This document shows positions 35,319 to 43,519 of a DNA stretch of 64,000 bases, piece after piece; the stretch's first letter is position 1; every line of letters starts with the position of its first letter. The position numbers were made by a program, and so were the translations under genes. Under the pieces are notes generated by a model that saw only the letters and a program-made list of their open reading frames with translations, did no database searches and had not been told where the DNA came from. This DNA is from Paenibacillus piri (GTDB lineage: Bacteria; Bacillota; Bacilli; Paenibacillales; NBRC-103111), in NCBI RefSeq assembly GCF_004354045.1, contig NZ_SMRT01000001.1:930001-994000 (forward strand), given 5' to 3'.

Positions 35319-36139
35319 GAGAGAACCCGGTTGCACAGTCGTTGAAATACGCGATACTGCTTGTCGGTGCGGTCATTGTCATGCTTCCGATGTATTTGAC
35401 CGCAACCTTGTCGTTCAAGACGCAAGCGGAGTCGGCAAAAAGCTTCTTTTCATTGCCGTCCGGCCTGTACATGGGCAATTTTGCCGAGGTTGTAAAAGGG
35501 AAATTCTGGATCCATATGGCCAATTCGTTGACGATCACGGTCGTCTCGATGCTGTTCATCATGATTCTCGTGCCGATGGTATCGTTCGCCATCTCGAGAA
35601 ATTTCAGACACCGTTATTTCAAATTCGTCTTTTATTTTATTTTGTCCGGTATTTTCATTCCGTTCCAGGTCATTATGCTGCCCGTGCTGAAGCATATGTC
35701 CGGCTTGCACCTGCTGAATCAGGCGGGGCTTATTCTGATGTATATTGCGCTGTCGTTGACGCAAGGCATATTTTTAAGCGTCGGTTTTTTGAAAAATGTG
35801 CCGTTGGAGCTGGACGAAGCTTCGACCATCGACGGCTGCACCGTCGGGCAGACGTTCGTCAGGATCATTTATCCGCTGATGCTGCCGATTATCGTGACGA
35901 TTGTCACGCTAAATTGTCTGTGGATATGGAACGACTTCCAGCTGCCGCTTATTTTGCTGAACCGCAGCCCGAACTACTGGACGCTTCCGCTGTTCATTTA
36001 TAACTTCAAGACCGATTACGGCTTCGATTATAATAAAGCGTTTGCCGGATTCTTTCTGACGATGCTGCCGATTATTGTCTTATACGGGTTTATGCAGCGT
36101 TATATTATCGGCGGATTGACCGAGGGCGCATTGAAATAA
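35315..36139 (+). CDS. Sugar ABC transporter permease (MalG/UgpE-like)
   Basis: 274 residues from GTG 35315 in a GTGA overlap with the upstream stop; AGGAGG at 35299-35304 is ten bases before it, whereas an ATG ten codons earlier would place this site inside the gene. Six helices, EAA loop LDEASTIDGCTVGQTFVRII (about 161-180), C-terminus MQRYIIGGLTEGALK typical of the class. It completes the importer. Confidence 0.9.
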   Translation: MRENPVAQSLKYAILLVGAVIVMLPMYLTATLSFKTQAESAKSFFSLPSGLYMGNFAEVVKGKFWIHMANSLTITVVSMLFIMILVPMVSFAISRNFRHRYFKFVFYFILSGIFIPFQVIMLPVLKHMSGLHLLNQAGLILMYIALSLTQGIFLSVGFLKNVPLELDEASTIDGCTVGQTFVRIIYPLMLPIIVTIVTLNCLWIWNDFQLPLILLNRSPNYWTLPLFIYNFKTDYGFDYNKAFAGFFLTMLPIIVLYGFMQRYIIGGLTEGALK

Positions 36140-36176
36140 GTCGATGAAGCATACAATGCAAAGGAGTGATGCGGAC

Positions 36177-37652
36177 ATGGCCGCAGAGAATCAATTGTTG
36201 CGCTCCACCCCCGAGGAACTGGGCATCGCTTCGGCGTCCGTGCTGACTTTCCTCGAAGCGGTCGAGCGGCAGGGTCTGGAGCTTCACGGCTTCATGCTGC
36301 TGCGTCACGGGCGGGTGGCGGCCGAAGGCTGGTGGGCCCCTTACGGGCCCCGACAGCCGCATATGCTGTTTTCGCTGAGCAAAAGCTTTACCTCGACGGC
36401 GGTCGGATTTGCCGTATCCGAGGATCGGCTGTCGTTGGACGATTCGGTTATCGGCTTTTTTCCTGAGGCGGTTCCCGACGGGCCGGTCGATCCGCTGCTG
36501 GCCGCCATGCGGGTCAAACATCTGCTTACGATGAGCGCAGGCCATGCGAAGCCGATTATGGGCGCCGAATGGCGGCGGACGGACGGCGACTGGGTCCGCT
36601 ATTTCCTGCAAAGGCCGATGGACCATCAGCCGGGCTCGCGGTTCGTCTATAACAGCGGAGCCACCTATATGCTGTCCGCCATCGTACAGAAGGCGACCGG
36701 GCAAAGGCTGCTCGATTATTTGCAGCCCCGCTTGTTTCAGCCGTTAGGGATTGACGTCGCCGGTTGGGACAGCTGTCCTTCCGGAATCGATGCCGGCGGC
36801 TGGGGGCTGAGCTTGCGAACCGAGGATTTGGCGCGGTTCGGCCAATTTTATTTGCAGCGGGGGATGTGGGACGGGCGGCAGCTGCTGCCGGCGTCTTGGG
36901 TCGCGGAAGCGACGGCCCGTCAGATCGGCAATGGCAGCGCAGACGGTCGCGATCCGCTGAGCGACTCGCAGCAGGGCTACGGCTACCAGTTTTGGCGGTC
37001 CCGGCATGGAGCTTACCGGGCCGACGGCGCGTTCGGCCAATTATGTCTGGTGATGCCAAAGCAGTCCGCCGTCATCGCGATTCATGGCGGCCTGTCCAAC
37101 ATGCAGGCCGTGCTGCGCCTGGTCTGGGAGCATTTGCTGCCCGCGATGGGCGACGGACCGCTGCCCCGCGACGAGCAGTCGCAGACGATGCTGCTTCGCA
37201 AGCTGCGCAGCTTGAACATGCTGCCGCCCCAGGCGCAGTCGCATTCGGCAGTGGCGGCGCAAGTGTCGGGCCGACGTTACATGGTGGAGGACAACGCCGA
37301 CGGGGTACAGTCCGTCCTGTTTGATTTCGGCGCCGACGGCTGTACGTTTACGCTGTCGGATTACCGGGGCGAGCACCGGATTCGCTGCGGGATCGGCGAA
37401 TGGCAGGAGGGCGGGACGACCATGTCGGGCCGTAGTCTGCATCATCAGTACGAGCCGCCTGCCCTGCGCGTCGCCGCCAGCGGCACCTGGCATGATGCGG
37501 ACACATACGTCATGACGTGGTGCTTTGTCGAAACGCCGTTTACCGACACCGTCATTTGCCGGTTCTATGACGACCGGCTGGTGCTGGAACGCTCGGTCAA
37601 CGTGAACAGCGAGTCGCGGGAACGCCCTCCGCTTCACGGAAAGCAGGCTTGA
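36177..37652 (+). CDS. Serine hydrolase of the beta-lactamase/penicillin-binding (class C) superfamily
   Basis: 491 residues from ATG 36177, preceded by AAGGAG at 36161-36166; an ATG eleven codons earlier lies before that site. The catalytic S66-x-x-K69 (SLSK) and the second element Y-N-S (FVYNSGATYML, about residue 160) are present. Residues about 15-330 are the serine-hydrolase domain; about 340-491 form an additional C-terminal domain. No signal peptide is seen, so a cytoplasmic esterase or deacylase role on an imported compound is more likely than antibiotic resistance. It is the last gene of the YesMN/importer operon, ended by the hairpin at 37731. Confidence 0.82.
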   Translation: MAAENQLLRSTPEELGIASASVLTFLEAVERQGLELHGFMLLRHGRVAAEGWWAPYGPRQPHMLFSLSKSFTSTAVGFAVSEDRLSLDDSVIGFFPEAVPDGPVDPLLAAMRVKHLLTMSAGHAKPIMGAEWRRTDGDWVRYFLQRPMDHQPGSRFVYNSGATYMLSAIVQKATGQRLLDYLQPRLFQPLGIDVAGWDSCPSGIDAGGWGLSLRTEDLARFGQFYLQRGMWDGRQLLPASWVAEATARQIGNGSADGRDPLSDSQQGYGYQFWRSRHGAYRADGAFGQLCLVMPKQSAVIAIHGGLSNMQAVLRLVWEHLLPAMGDGPLPRDEQSQTMLLRKLRSLNMLPPQAQSHSAVAAQVSGRRYMVEDNADGVQSVLFDFGADGCTFTLSDYRGEHRIRCGIGEWQEGGTTMSGRSLHHQYEPPALRVAASGTWHDADTYVMTWCFVETPFTDTVICRFYDDRLVLERSVNVNSESRERPPLHGKQA

Positions 37653-37730
37653 AATACGAAATTAGAGATCATGCCGGCGTCCGTCGGTAGTGCGAGATAT
37701 TGAATATTACAGGTACAAATGTTAATTTAC

Positions 37731-37764
37731 GAGGCTGCGAAAGCGGCCTCTTCTCCGCTTTTAT
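37731..37764 (+). terminator. Rho-independent terminator of the importer/serine hydrolase operon
   Basis: GAGGCTGC-GAAA-GCGGCCTC, an eight-base stem (one G-U pair) closed by a GNRA tetraloop, followed by a T-rich stretch. The 69 bases that follow hold nothing recognised. Confidence 0.7.
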
Positions 37765-37828
37765 TGCCTTTGGTTTCCCCATTTCTCATAAAGATCGGGG
37801 TCGTAAGACTTACTTGTTCCAAGAAAGA

Positions 37829-37937
37829 CGTTCAGCTTAGCTGAACATCGGGGAATCAGATGGGGACTCTACCCCACCTGATTCAAGGCCCACCATAGTG
37901 GTGGGGGTCTTAACCCGATAAAGTCGTAATCGGATAA
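37829..37937 (+). repeat. Four-hairpin intergenic repeat, copy C
   Basis: Third copy, lacking the outermost seven bases seen in A, B and D. Its third stem is CCCACCA-TAG-TGGTGGG where the others have CCCACCT-TAG-AGGTGGG: a paired T-A to A-T change that keeps the stem perfect. The first loop is TTA instead of TTT. Confidence 0.85.
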
Positions 37938-37976
37938 AAAAGCGGGAGACTAGACTTATATAGAGTGTGGGGAAAA

Positions 37977-38090
37977 ATGGATGGATATAAGCTAACGGAA
38001 AGCTTCGGGGCCAACCCGTCCGGGGAAGTTACGCGTCTGTTATATGACGATGCATGGATTTCGGCGCAACACAGCGGAGCGGGTCATGAT
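37977..38090 (+). pseudogene. Remnant of an M20-type N-carbamoyl amino acid hydrolase / allantoate amidohydrolase gene
   Basis: From the ATG at 37977 about 30 residues read MDGYKLTESFGANPSGEVTR followed by LLYDDAWISAQ. This resembles the N-terminus of hydantoinase/carbamoylase M20 enzymes (G-A-x-P-x-G-G-V-T-R-L pattern). Afterwards the similarity stops and the frame ends at 38174. The catalytic domain is absent before the LacI gene at 38204, so this is a 5-prime fragment left after a deletion. The similarity is recognised by eye. Confidence 0.45.
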
Positions 38091-38169
38091 CTTAAAGTTT
38101 TTCAAGAGGCTTGTCCGACCCTGCGCGGAAACGGATTGCATAGTATGGAAACCCGTGATAAACTTCGTA

Positions 38170-38179
38170 TGTAAACGTT
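38170..38179. promoter_or_regulatory. Putative operator half-site TGTAAACGTT before the LacI-type gene
   Basis: TGTAAACGTT is the left half of a typical LacI-family operator around a central CG. The identical ten bases recur at 39249-39258 just after the gene. Autoregulation is suggested, not shown. Confidence 0.4.
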
Positions 38180-38203
38180 ATACTAAATTTTTACATATTA
38201 AGG

Positions 38204-39205
38204 ATGTCGAGCAAAGTGGCCCCCCTTACAATCAAAGACGTCGCAAAAGCGGCCGGCGTGTCCACCGCCACCGTTTCCCGCGTCATTAACCATAGCGGCT
38301 ATGTCAGCAACGAAGTGCGCCTGCACGTGCAGAAGATGATTGAGCGGCTGAACTACCAGCCTAACGTTTTGGCGCGAAGCTTGAAAATGGAAAAAACGAA
38401 AACCATCGGCATGGTGCTTCCGGATATGACGAACGCTTATTTAATGACGGCAGCGCGAATTGTGCAGAAGCGTCTGATGGAGGAAGGCTATCACCTCATC
38501 TATATGGATTCGGGTGAAGACCCGGTTAAAGAGAGGGAAGCCATTCAGCTGCTGCTGGGCATGAGGATCGAGGCGCTTGTGCTAGCCGGAACGGGCGAAA
38601 ACGGCGACCTGGTGAACCAGATCATGCAGGCCGGGACGACGACTATATTGATGGATCGAACGATTCAGGGCGTTAACTCCAGCATGGTGCTGGAGGACAA
38701 CGTCAGCGCCTCCGAGGAAGCCGCATCCCGAATCATAGTGGAATTCGGCGCGCAATTCGGCATTATATGCGGTCCGACCGGCATTAGCACGGCGCGTGAG
38801 CGTTACGAAGGCGTCGTCAGAGCGTTGGAGACGGCCGGGTTGGCGCATGAATTCGAGCAGCGGATGATCTATGAAGGGGATTTCACCCGAGGATCGGGCT
38901 CTCTGGCCTGCAGCTACTTCATGAACATGACGATTCCGCCCCGCGCGGTCATTTCGTTCAACAACGAAATGACATACGGGTTCTACCTTCGCTTGAAGGA
39001 GCTCGGAGCTGGGCTCGATTCCATAAAGGTCGTTTCATTCGGCGAGCTGGACGCCGCGCCTTTATTTTCCAATCGGCTGGCTGTCATCCGGCCAAATCCC
39101 CAGCTTATCGGCGAGGCCGTGGCCGAGCTTGTATTAAAGAGAGTGAAGGATGGCAATCACGAGAAGGAAAAGCGGATCTTGATGCCTCGGTTCGAAAGCT
39201 TCTGA
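38204..39205 (+). CDS. LacI-family transcriptional regulator
   Basis: 333 residues. The N-terminal helix-turn-helix (PLTIKDVAKAAGVSTATVSRVIN) and hinge (NVLARSLKMEKTKTIGMVLP) are canonical, followed by a sugar-binding core domain with LEDNVSASEEAA and RAVISFNNEMTYGFYL. The ATG at 38204 has almost no ribosome site; a GTG at 38216 is eleven bases after AAGGA and gives a protein four residues shorter. It is not linked to a sugar operon: upstream is a hydrolase fragment, downstream the convergent DAHP synthase. It may regulate the lost hydrolase or a distant target. Confidence 0.87.
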   Translation: MSSKVAPLTIKDVAKAAGVSTATVSRVINHSGYVSNEVRLHVQKMIERLNYQPNVLARSLKMEKTKTIGMVLPDMTNAYLMTAARIVQKRLMEEGYHLIYMDSGEDPVKEREAIQLLLGMRIEALVLAGTGENGDLVNQIMQAGTTTILMDRTIQGVNSSMVLEDNVSASEEAASRIIVEFGAQFGIICGPTGISTARERYEGVVRALETAGLAHEFEQRMIYEGDFTRGSGSLACSYFMNMTIPPRAVISFNNEMTYGFYLRLKELGAGLDSIKVVSFGELDAAPLFSNRLAVIRPNPQLIGEAVAELVLKRVKDGNHEKEKRILMPRFESF

Positions 39206-39248
39206 ACCGCGCATCCGATATGAAATCCGTTTTGCATTGACATTCATG

Positions 39249-39258
39249 TGTAAACGTT
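39249..39258. promoter_or_regulatory. Second TGTAAACGTT half-site, downstream of the LacI-type gene
   Basis: Exact repeat of the ten bases at 38170, lying 44 bp after the stop codon. Two sites flanking one regulator gene could permit looping, or the second could be a chance copy. Confidence 0.3.
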
Positions 39259-39335
39259 GACAGATACGATGACGACGGGCGCCAACCGTGCAGTGCAGTC
39301 TTGCCGCAAGATCGGCCTCGGTCATAGAAACGCCC

Positions 39336-39366
39336 GCAGCCTGCTGGCATAACGCCAACAGGCTGC
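39336..39366. terminator. Strong hairpin between the convergent LacI and aroA(G) genes
   Basis: GCAGCCTG and CAGGCTGC arms with an inner TGGC/GCCA pair and a five-base loop. Neither side has a T-run, so it may terminate weakly or protect both transcript ends. Confidence 0.5.
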
Positions 39367-39381
39367 AGGCTGCAAATATAA

Positions 39382-40440
39382 TTAACCGAGCAGGCCCGAT
39401 TGCAAGACGCCCGCGTAGAAGCGGTTGAACTGCTCGATATCGAGCTGCTGGGCGGCATCGGACAGCGCGGCCGCCGGATTCGGATGAACCTCGACCATAA
39501 TGCCGTCCGCTCCGGCGGCTAATGCGGCTTTGGCGCACGGGACCAAAATATCTTTGCGGCCTGTGGAATGGCTCACATCGACAAGCACGGGCAGATGGCT
39601 TTCCTGCTTCAGGATCGGCACGGCGGATATATCGAGCGTATTGCGGGTAGCCTTCTCGTAGGTGCGGATGCCGCGTTCGATCAGCATGACCTGCCTGTTG
39701 CCGCGCGACACGATGTATTCCGCCGCATGCATAAATTCGTCAATCGTCGCCGAGATACCCCGCTTCAGCAAGATCGGAACGCGCACATCGCCGGCGGCCT
39801 TCAGCAGCTCGAAGTTTTGCATATTTCTCGCCCCGATTTGAATAACGTCGATATATTGACAGGCGGTTTCGATATGGGCCGGGCTGACGATTTCGCTGAT
39901 CGTCTTCAGGCCGAACTCGTCGGCGACTTCCTTCAATATTTTCAGTCCCTCTATGCCGAGACCTTGAAATTCATACGGAGATGTTCTCGGCTTGAAGGCG
40001 CCGCCGCGCATGACGGTAACGCCCGCCTGCTTCAACGCAGCCGCCACCTCGCGCACCTGCTTGTAGCTTTCGACGGAGCAAGGACCTGCAACCATCACCG
40101 GTTTGCCGCCTCCGACAGCAATCTCCCCGAGCTTTACGACCGTATCCTCGTTCCGGCTTTTCCGGCTGACGAGCAATGACTTATGCCGACCCGCTTGCCG
40201 CGGACTGGAGGAAGCCTGAATGATTTGGCCCCATAATTGACGGGCCGTAGCCTGATCGTAAGGGCTTGTATTCATCGCGATGAGCCGCTCCATCTTTTCC
40301 TTTTCCCGCACCGGATCGGATTTCTCAACCAACTTGCCGATCTGCTGCGCAATCCGCGCTCTTTCCGATAATAATTCCAGCAGCTGCCGGTCCACCCGTT
40401 CCAATTGTTCGTCCAACTGCTCCATATGGATTTGTTCCAT
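39382..40440 (-). CDS. aroA: Bifunctional chorismate mutase / 3-deoxy-7-phosphoheptulonate (DAHP) synthase
   Basis: 352 residues. Residues about 1-85 are an AroQ-type chorismate mutase helix bundle ([20 protein letters not shown]), residues about 100-345 the DAHP synthase barrel, with [38 protein letters not shown] and [14 protein letters not shown] easily recognised. It condenses phosphoenolpyruvate and erythrose 4-phosphate at the head of the shikimate pathway; the fused mutase domain usually provides allosteric control by chorismate or prephenate, as in Bacillus AroA(G). The gene is preceded by a T-box leader, so aromatic amino acid supply is also controlled at transcription. Confidence 0.93.
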   Translation of the reverse strand: MEQIHMEQLDEQLERVDRQLLELLSERARIAQQIGKLVEKSDPVREKEKMERLIAMNTSPYDQATARQLWGQIIQASSSPRQAGRHKSLLVSRKSRNEDTVVKLGEIAVGGGKPVMVAGPCSVESYKQVREVAAALKQAGVTVMRGGAFKPRTSPYEFQGLGIEGLKILKEVADEFGLKTISEIVSPAHIETACQYIDVIQIGARNMQNFELLKAAGDVRVPILLKRGISATIDEFMHAAEYIVSRGNRQVMLIERGIRTYEKATRNTLDISAVPILKQESHLPVLVDVSHSTGRKDILVPCAKAALAAGADGIMVEVHPNPAAALSDAAQQLDIEQFNRFYAGVLQSGLLG

Positions 40441-40483
40441 TTGTACTCCACCCCTTCGATTTTATAATTTCCGGAAAACGAAA

Positions 40484-40760
40484 AAGACCCCCCGTCGCAA
40501 GGGACGAGGAGCCGTGGTACCACCCTTATTAGAAAAGTCGTCTCCGGACGTTCGACCGGGCTCGCTTTTCTCACTTTAACCCTTTAACGCAGGGGATACG
40601 GCTTCTCCTAAAAGCAGCCCGGTCCGGGCGGCCGTTCAGAGATCGGCTCGGGAGTGAACTTCGGCGGTGTACTCGATCGGGTGCTCTCAGTCTGCCGGCA
40701 CGCCGTCCCTGTCATGAGTCCAGGTCCGCTTACTCTTTCCTTCATTGCCTTTTTCCTAAT
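40484..40760 (-). ncRNA. T-box riboswitch leader of aroA(G), probably responding to tRNA-Phe
   Basis: Reading the minus strand, the leader has AGAGTAAG near 40735 (5-prime side of the specifier loop), GAAG-TTC-A at 40662-40655 with TTC (Phe) as candidate specifier codon at 40656-40658 followed by the conserved purine, and the T-box proper AAGGGTGGTACCACGG at 40527-40512. It then forms a terminator: the stem CCTCGTC / GACGGGG closes and runs into GTCTTTTT at about 40488-40484. Uncharged tRNA would pair with the TGGTACC bulge and form the antiterminator. The family call is firm; the specifier is inferred from the GAA-x-NNN-A context, and TAC (Tyr) occurs ten bases earlier outside that context. 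Confidence 0.9.
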
Positions 40761-40800
40761 AATATCCGGTGTTTCGCCGGACTGTTAAACGGTCAAAATA

Positions 40801-41010
40801 GTTCAGCTGCATATGATTAACATGCATTGTAAGCCATAAGCGGTTTTTCCGCAAGCATCTGATTTAAAGCAACTGCGCTTTGTCGCAGCACAGCGGTTAT
40901 GCTCGCTTTTCGGTGAATTTGGGACCCATGCCGGTTTTGCCTTTTGATCGTTTAGAAAGCAAGGGGATGGCAATAATGGAAGCATAAAGCTTGCCAACTG
41001 GGAGACGACG
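40801..41010. other. Divergent intergenic stretch between the T-box leader and gerAB
   Basis: No gene is seen. A small hairpin GCGG-TTTTT-CCGC lies near 40841. A forespore (sigma-G) promoter is expected for gerAB, but no convincing TGMATA/CATAMTA pair at the right spacing was found by eye. Confidence 0.3.
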
Positions 41011-42105
41011 ATGAAGAATACGACTTTCTCTTTTCTGCAAATATCGACCATCCTGATTTTATCGATCGGAATGATGAATCATGTCATTATCATTCCCGTG
41101 CTGTTGGAGGTTTCCGGGCGTGATTCGTGGCTGAGCGTATTGGCAACGAGCGTTATTTTTGTGCCGGTCTTTTTAATAATCGCTTATATTATTCAAAAAA
41201 CGACGGCAGGCGGCGGCAGCTCGATTTTGCAATGGCTGAAGGAAAAATACGGGAGATGGGTAGCCGGTATCATTACTTTCGTCATGTCCGTATCGTTATT
41301 TTTTTCGGCTGTGCTTACGGGAAAAGATTTTAAAACATGGACTAATGCTTCGTATTTGCCGCAAACGCCGCCGAGCGTCATCGCCATTATTTTGGTTGCA
41401 TTGGCCTGCTATATGTCTTATAAGGGGATCCGGGCAATTGCCTACGCCTCGGCGGTGCTGCTGCCGCTCGTGATCATTTTCGGCGAATTTGTCATGGTCG
41501 CCAACTATCCGCATAAGGATTACTCTATGTTATTCCCGATGTTCGAATTTGGTACAAAGTTTTTGACAAACGGGATTATTTTTGTCGGCACCGGATTGAT
41601 TGAAGTCATGTATTTAATTTTTTTGCAGCAGCATATCGCTACTCCGATCAGGAAATGGTATGTGCTTATGCTCGGTTTGTTTTTGGCCGGGCTGACGCTC
41701 GGTCCGACGATGGGCTCCATTGCCGCATTCGGTCCGGTCGAAGCCCAAATCCAGAGATACCCGGCCTTTGAAGAGTGGAGATTGGTGAAAATCGGGAATT
41801 ACATCGAGCATGTCGACTTTTTATCGATTTATCAATGGGTATGCGGCGCCTTTGTCAGGATTAGTCTGGCGATATTTTTGATTGCCGAGACGCTGCCGAA
41901 GTACAAAAAGCTGGTCTTGTTTATTATTGCGGTGGTCATGCTCGTGCTGTTGATTTATGAGGTGGGGGATATAAATTTCCTGCTCATCATGAAGAAGTAT
42001 TACTTTCCGATTAACTTCTGCTTGATGTCCGGACTGCTGTTGACCGTCTTTCTGCTCGTTCTATGTGCGGGAAAGGATAAGGTGCAAAAACCGAATGAAT
42101 CTTGA
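41011..42105 (+). CDS. Spore germination receptor B subunit (GerAB family permease)
   Basis: 364 residues, about ten transmembrane helices, no signal peptide. The family start FSFLQISTILILSIGMMNHVII and blocks such as SYKGIRAIAYASAVLLPLVI and the C-terminal KKYYFPINFCLMSGLL identify the GerAB/GerKB amino acid permease-like subunit that binds or conducts the germinant in the inner spore membrane. GGGAG precedes the ATG by six bases. It is the first gene of the receptor operon and overlaps the A subunit by eleven bases. Confidence 0.9.
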   Translation: MKNTTFSFLQISTILILSIGMMNHVIIIPVLLEVSGRDSWLSVLATSVIFVPVFLIIAYIIQKTTAGGGSSILQWLKEKYGRWVAGIITFVMSVSLFFSAVLTGKDFKTWTNASYLPQTPPSVIAIILVALACYMSYKGIRAIAYASAVLLPLVIIFGEFVMVANYPHKDYSMLFPMFEFGTKFLTNGIIFVGTGLIEVMYLIFLQQHIATPIRKWYVLMLGLFLAGLTLGPTMGSIAAFGPVEAQIQRYPAFEEWRLVKIGNYIEHVDFLSIYQWVCGAFVRISLAIFLIAETLPKYKKLVLFIIAVVMLVLLIYEVGDINFLLIMKKYYFPINFCLMSGLLLTVFLLVLCAGKDKVQKPNES

Positions 42106-43513
42106 AACGCTCCGGGAATCGTTCAAAGAATGCGAAGATATCATCTTTTATCGTCACGGCTTTCCGGAAAATTTGGAGGCGGTGCTGGTCTATTGCCGTA
42201 CGCTTTGCGATGAAATACGGATCAGCAATCTCGTTATGCCCGAGCTGATTCGGTTGTGGGAGATTACGTCCTTCTCGGATGCTGACAGCATCAGTGCGGC
42301 GACAGCGGTTAATATGCGGCAGACGGAGGCCAACTTCAATTACAGCTCGGCAATTTTTTCGGGCAAGGCGATCATCTGGTTTCCTAATTTGCAAACGGCA
42401 TTCTCGATTTCCATCGAAAAAATTCCGAACCGGACTACGGAACCGAGCAATATTGACGTGTCGATTCGCGGCCCTAAAGACGGTTTGATTGAAAATATCG
42501 ATACGAACGTCGGTTTAATCCGTAAACGGCTGCCGACCTCGTCGCTTGCTCTTGAAACCTATACGATCGGCTCGCTCAGCGAGACCAAAGTCGGCCTGAT
42601 GTATTTGAAGGACAAGCTGGAAGAATCGCTATTAATGAATATCCGCCAAAAGCTGCAAAAGCTGCAGGGGCAGGTGGAGGATTTGTCCAGCGCGACGCAA
42701 TTGGAAGAAATCATCTCGGATAATCCGTACAGCTTTTTTCCGCTGACGGCGTATTCCGGAAGGGCGGATTTTATTGTCGCCTGCCTGCTGAAAGGGCGAT
42801 TCATCATTTTGCTGGACGGGGTTCCGGGAGCAGTGATTGCTCCGGCGACGTTGGGCCTGCTGTTGAAAACTCCCGAGGATTTGCATTTCAATTATATTTC
42901 AGCCTCGTTCGGTCGGATTTTGCGGATTTTCAGTCTCGTCATTTCCATTTATTTGCCCAGCTTTTTTGTCGCGTTAACCGGATTTCATCAGGATCAAATC
43001 CCGTTTCCGCTATTGGCGACCATCGTCATGACGCGGCTCGGCATTCCGCTGTCTTCGCCGATGGAAATGTTTCTCATCTTAATTTTACTGGAAACGTTTA
43101 AGGAAGCGGGGTACAGGCTGCCGTCGATGATCGGTCAAACCTTGACCGTTGTCGGCGGTCTCATCATCGGCGATGCGGCGATCCGGGCAGGACTCACCTC
43201 GCCGTCGATGGTCGTTGTGGGCGCCATCTCGATTGTGGCCGGCTCTACCCTGATCAGTCAGACGCTTTCTGGAACGGTCAGCGTGCTCAGATATTTCAAT
43301 CTGCTGCTTTCTTCGCTGCTGGGCATGTACGGATTTATGTGCTCGCTCATTTTGATCACCGTTTATTTATCGAGCATGAGCTCTTTCGGCATCCCCTATT
43401 TGGCGCCGGTCTCTCCCATCTCCTTCAGAGACATCATGCGCTCGTTCTTTATGCTTCCGCGCAAGCTGGGCGGTTTTGTCCCGACATATTTAAGAAGAAA
43501 AAACAAAGGATAG
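42095..43513 (+). CDS. Spore germination receptor A subunit (GerAA family)
   Basis: 472 residues from ATG 42095 with AAGGTG ten bases upstream. A hydrophilic N-terminal domain (about 1-265) and a membrane domain of five or six helices (about 270-450). Family blocks are visible: DVSIRGPKDGLIENIDTNVGLIRKRL (given here by its ends DVSIRGP and LIRKRL), IDGVPGAVIAP-like LDGVPGAVIAPAT, and MTRLGIPLSSPMEMFLI. It forms the receptor complex with the B and C subunits. The order B-A-C differs from the classical gerA order A-B-C. Confidence 0.92.
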   Translation: MNLETLRESFKECEDIIFYRHGFPENLEAVLVYCRTLCDEIRISNLVMPELIRLWEITSFSDADSISAATAVNMRQTEANFNYSSAIFSGKAIIWFPNLQTAFSISIEKIPNRTTEPSNIDVSIRGPKDGLIENIDTNVGLIRKRLPTSSLALETYTIGSLSETKVGLMYLKDKLEESLLMNIRQKLQKLQGQVEDLSSATQLEEIISDNPYSFFPLTAYSGRADFIVACLLKGRFIILLDGVPGAVIAPATLGLLLKTPEDLHFNYISASFGRILRIFSLVISIYLPSFFVALTGFHQDQIPFPLLATIVMTRLGIPLSSPMEMFLILILLETFKEAGYRLPSMIGQTLTVVGGLIIGDAAIRAGLTSPSMVVVGAISIVAGSTLISQTLSGTVSVLRYFNLLLSSLLGMYGFMCSLILITVYLSSMSSFGIPYLAPVSPISFRDIMRSFFMLPRKLGGFVPTYLRRKNKG

Positions 43514-43519
43514 GTAGCC

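Noticed and set aside
36177..37652. Antibiotic-resistance beta-lactamase
   Set aside because: It has the SxxK fold motif, but no signal peptide, a long extra C-terminal domain and a place in a sugar-import operon; a housekeeping esterase/hydrolase is likelier.
40801..41010. Sigma-G promoter for the germination operon
   Set aside because: TGCATA-like and CATAAG-like words occur but at wrong spacing, so no call was made.
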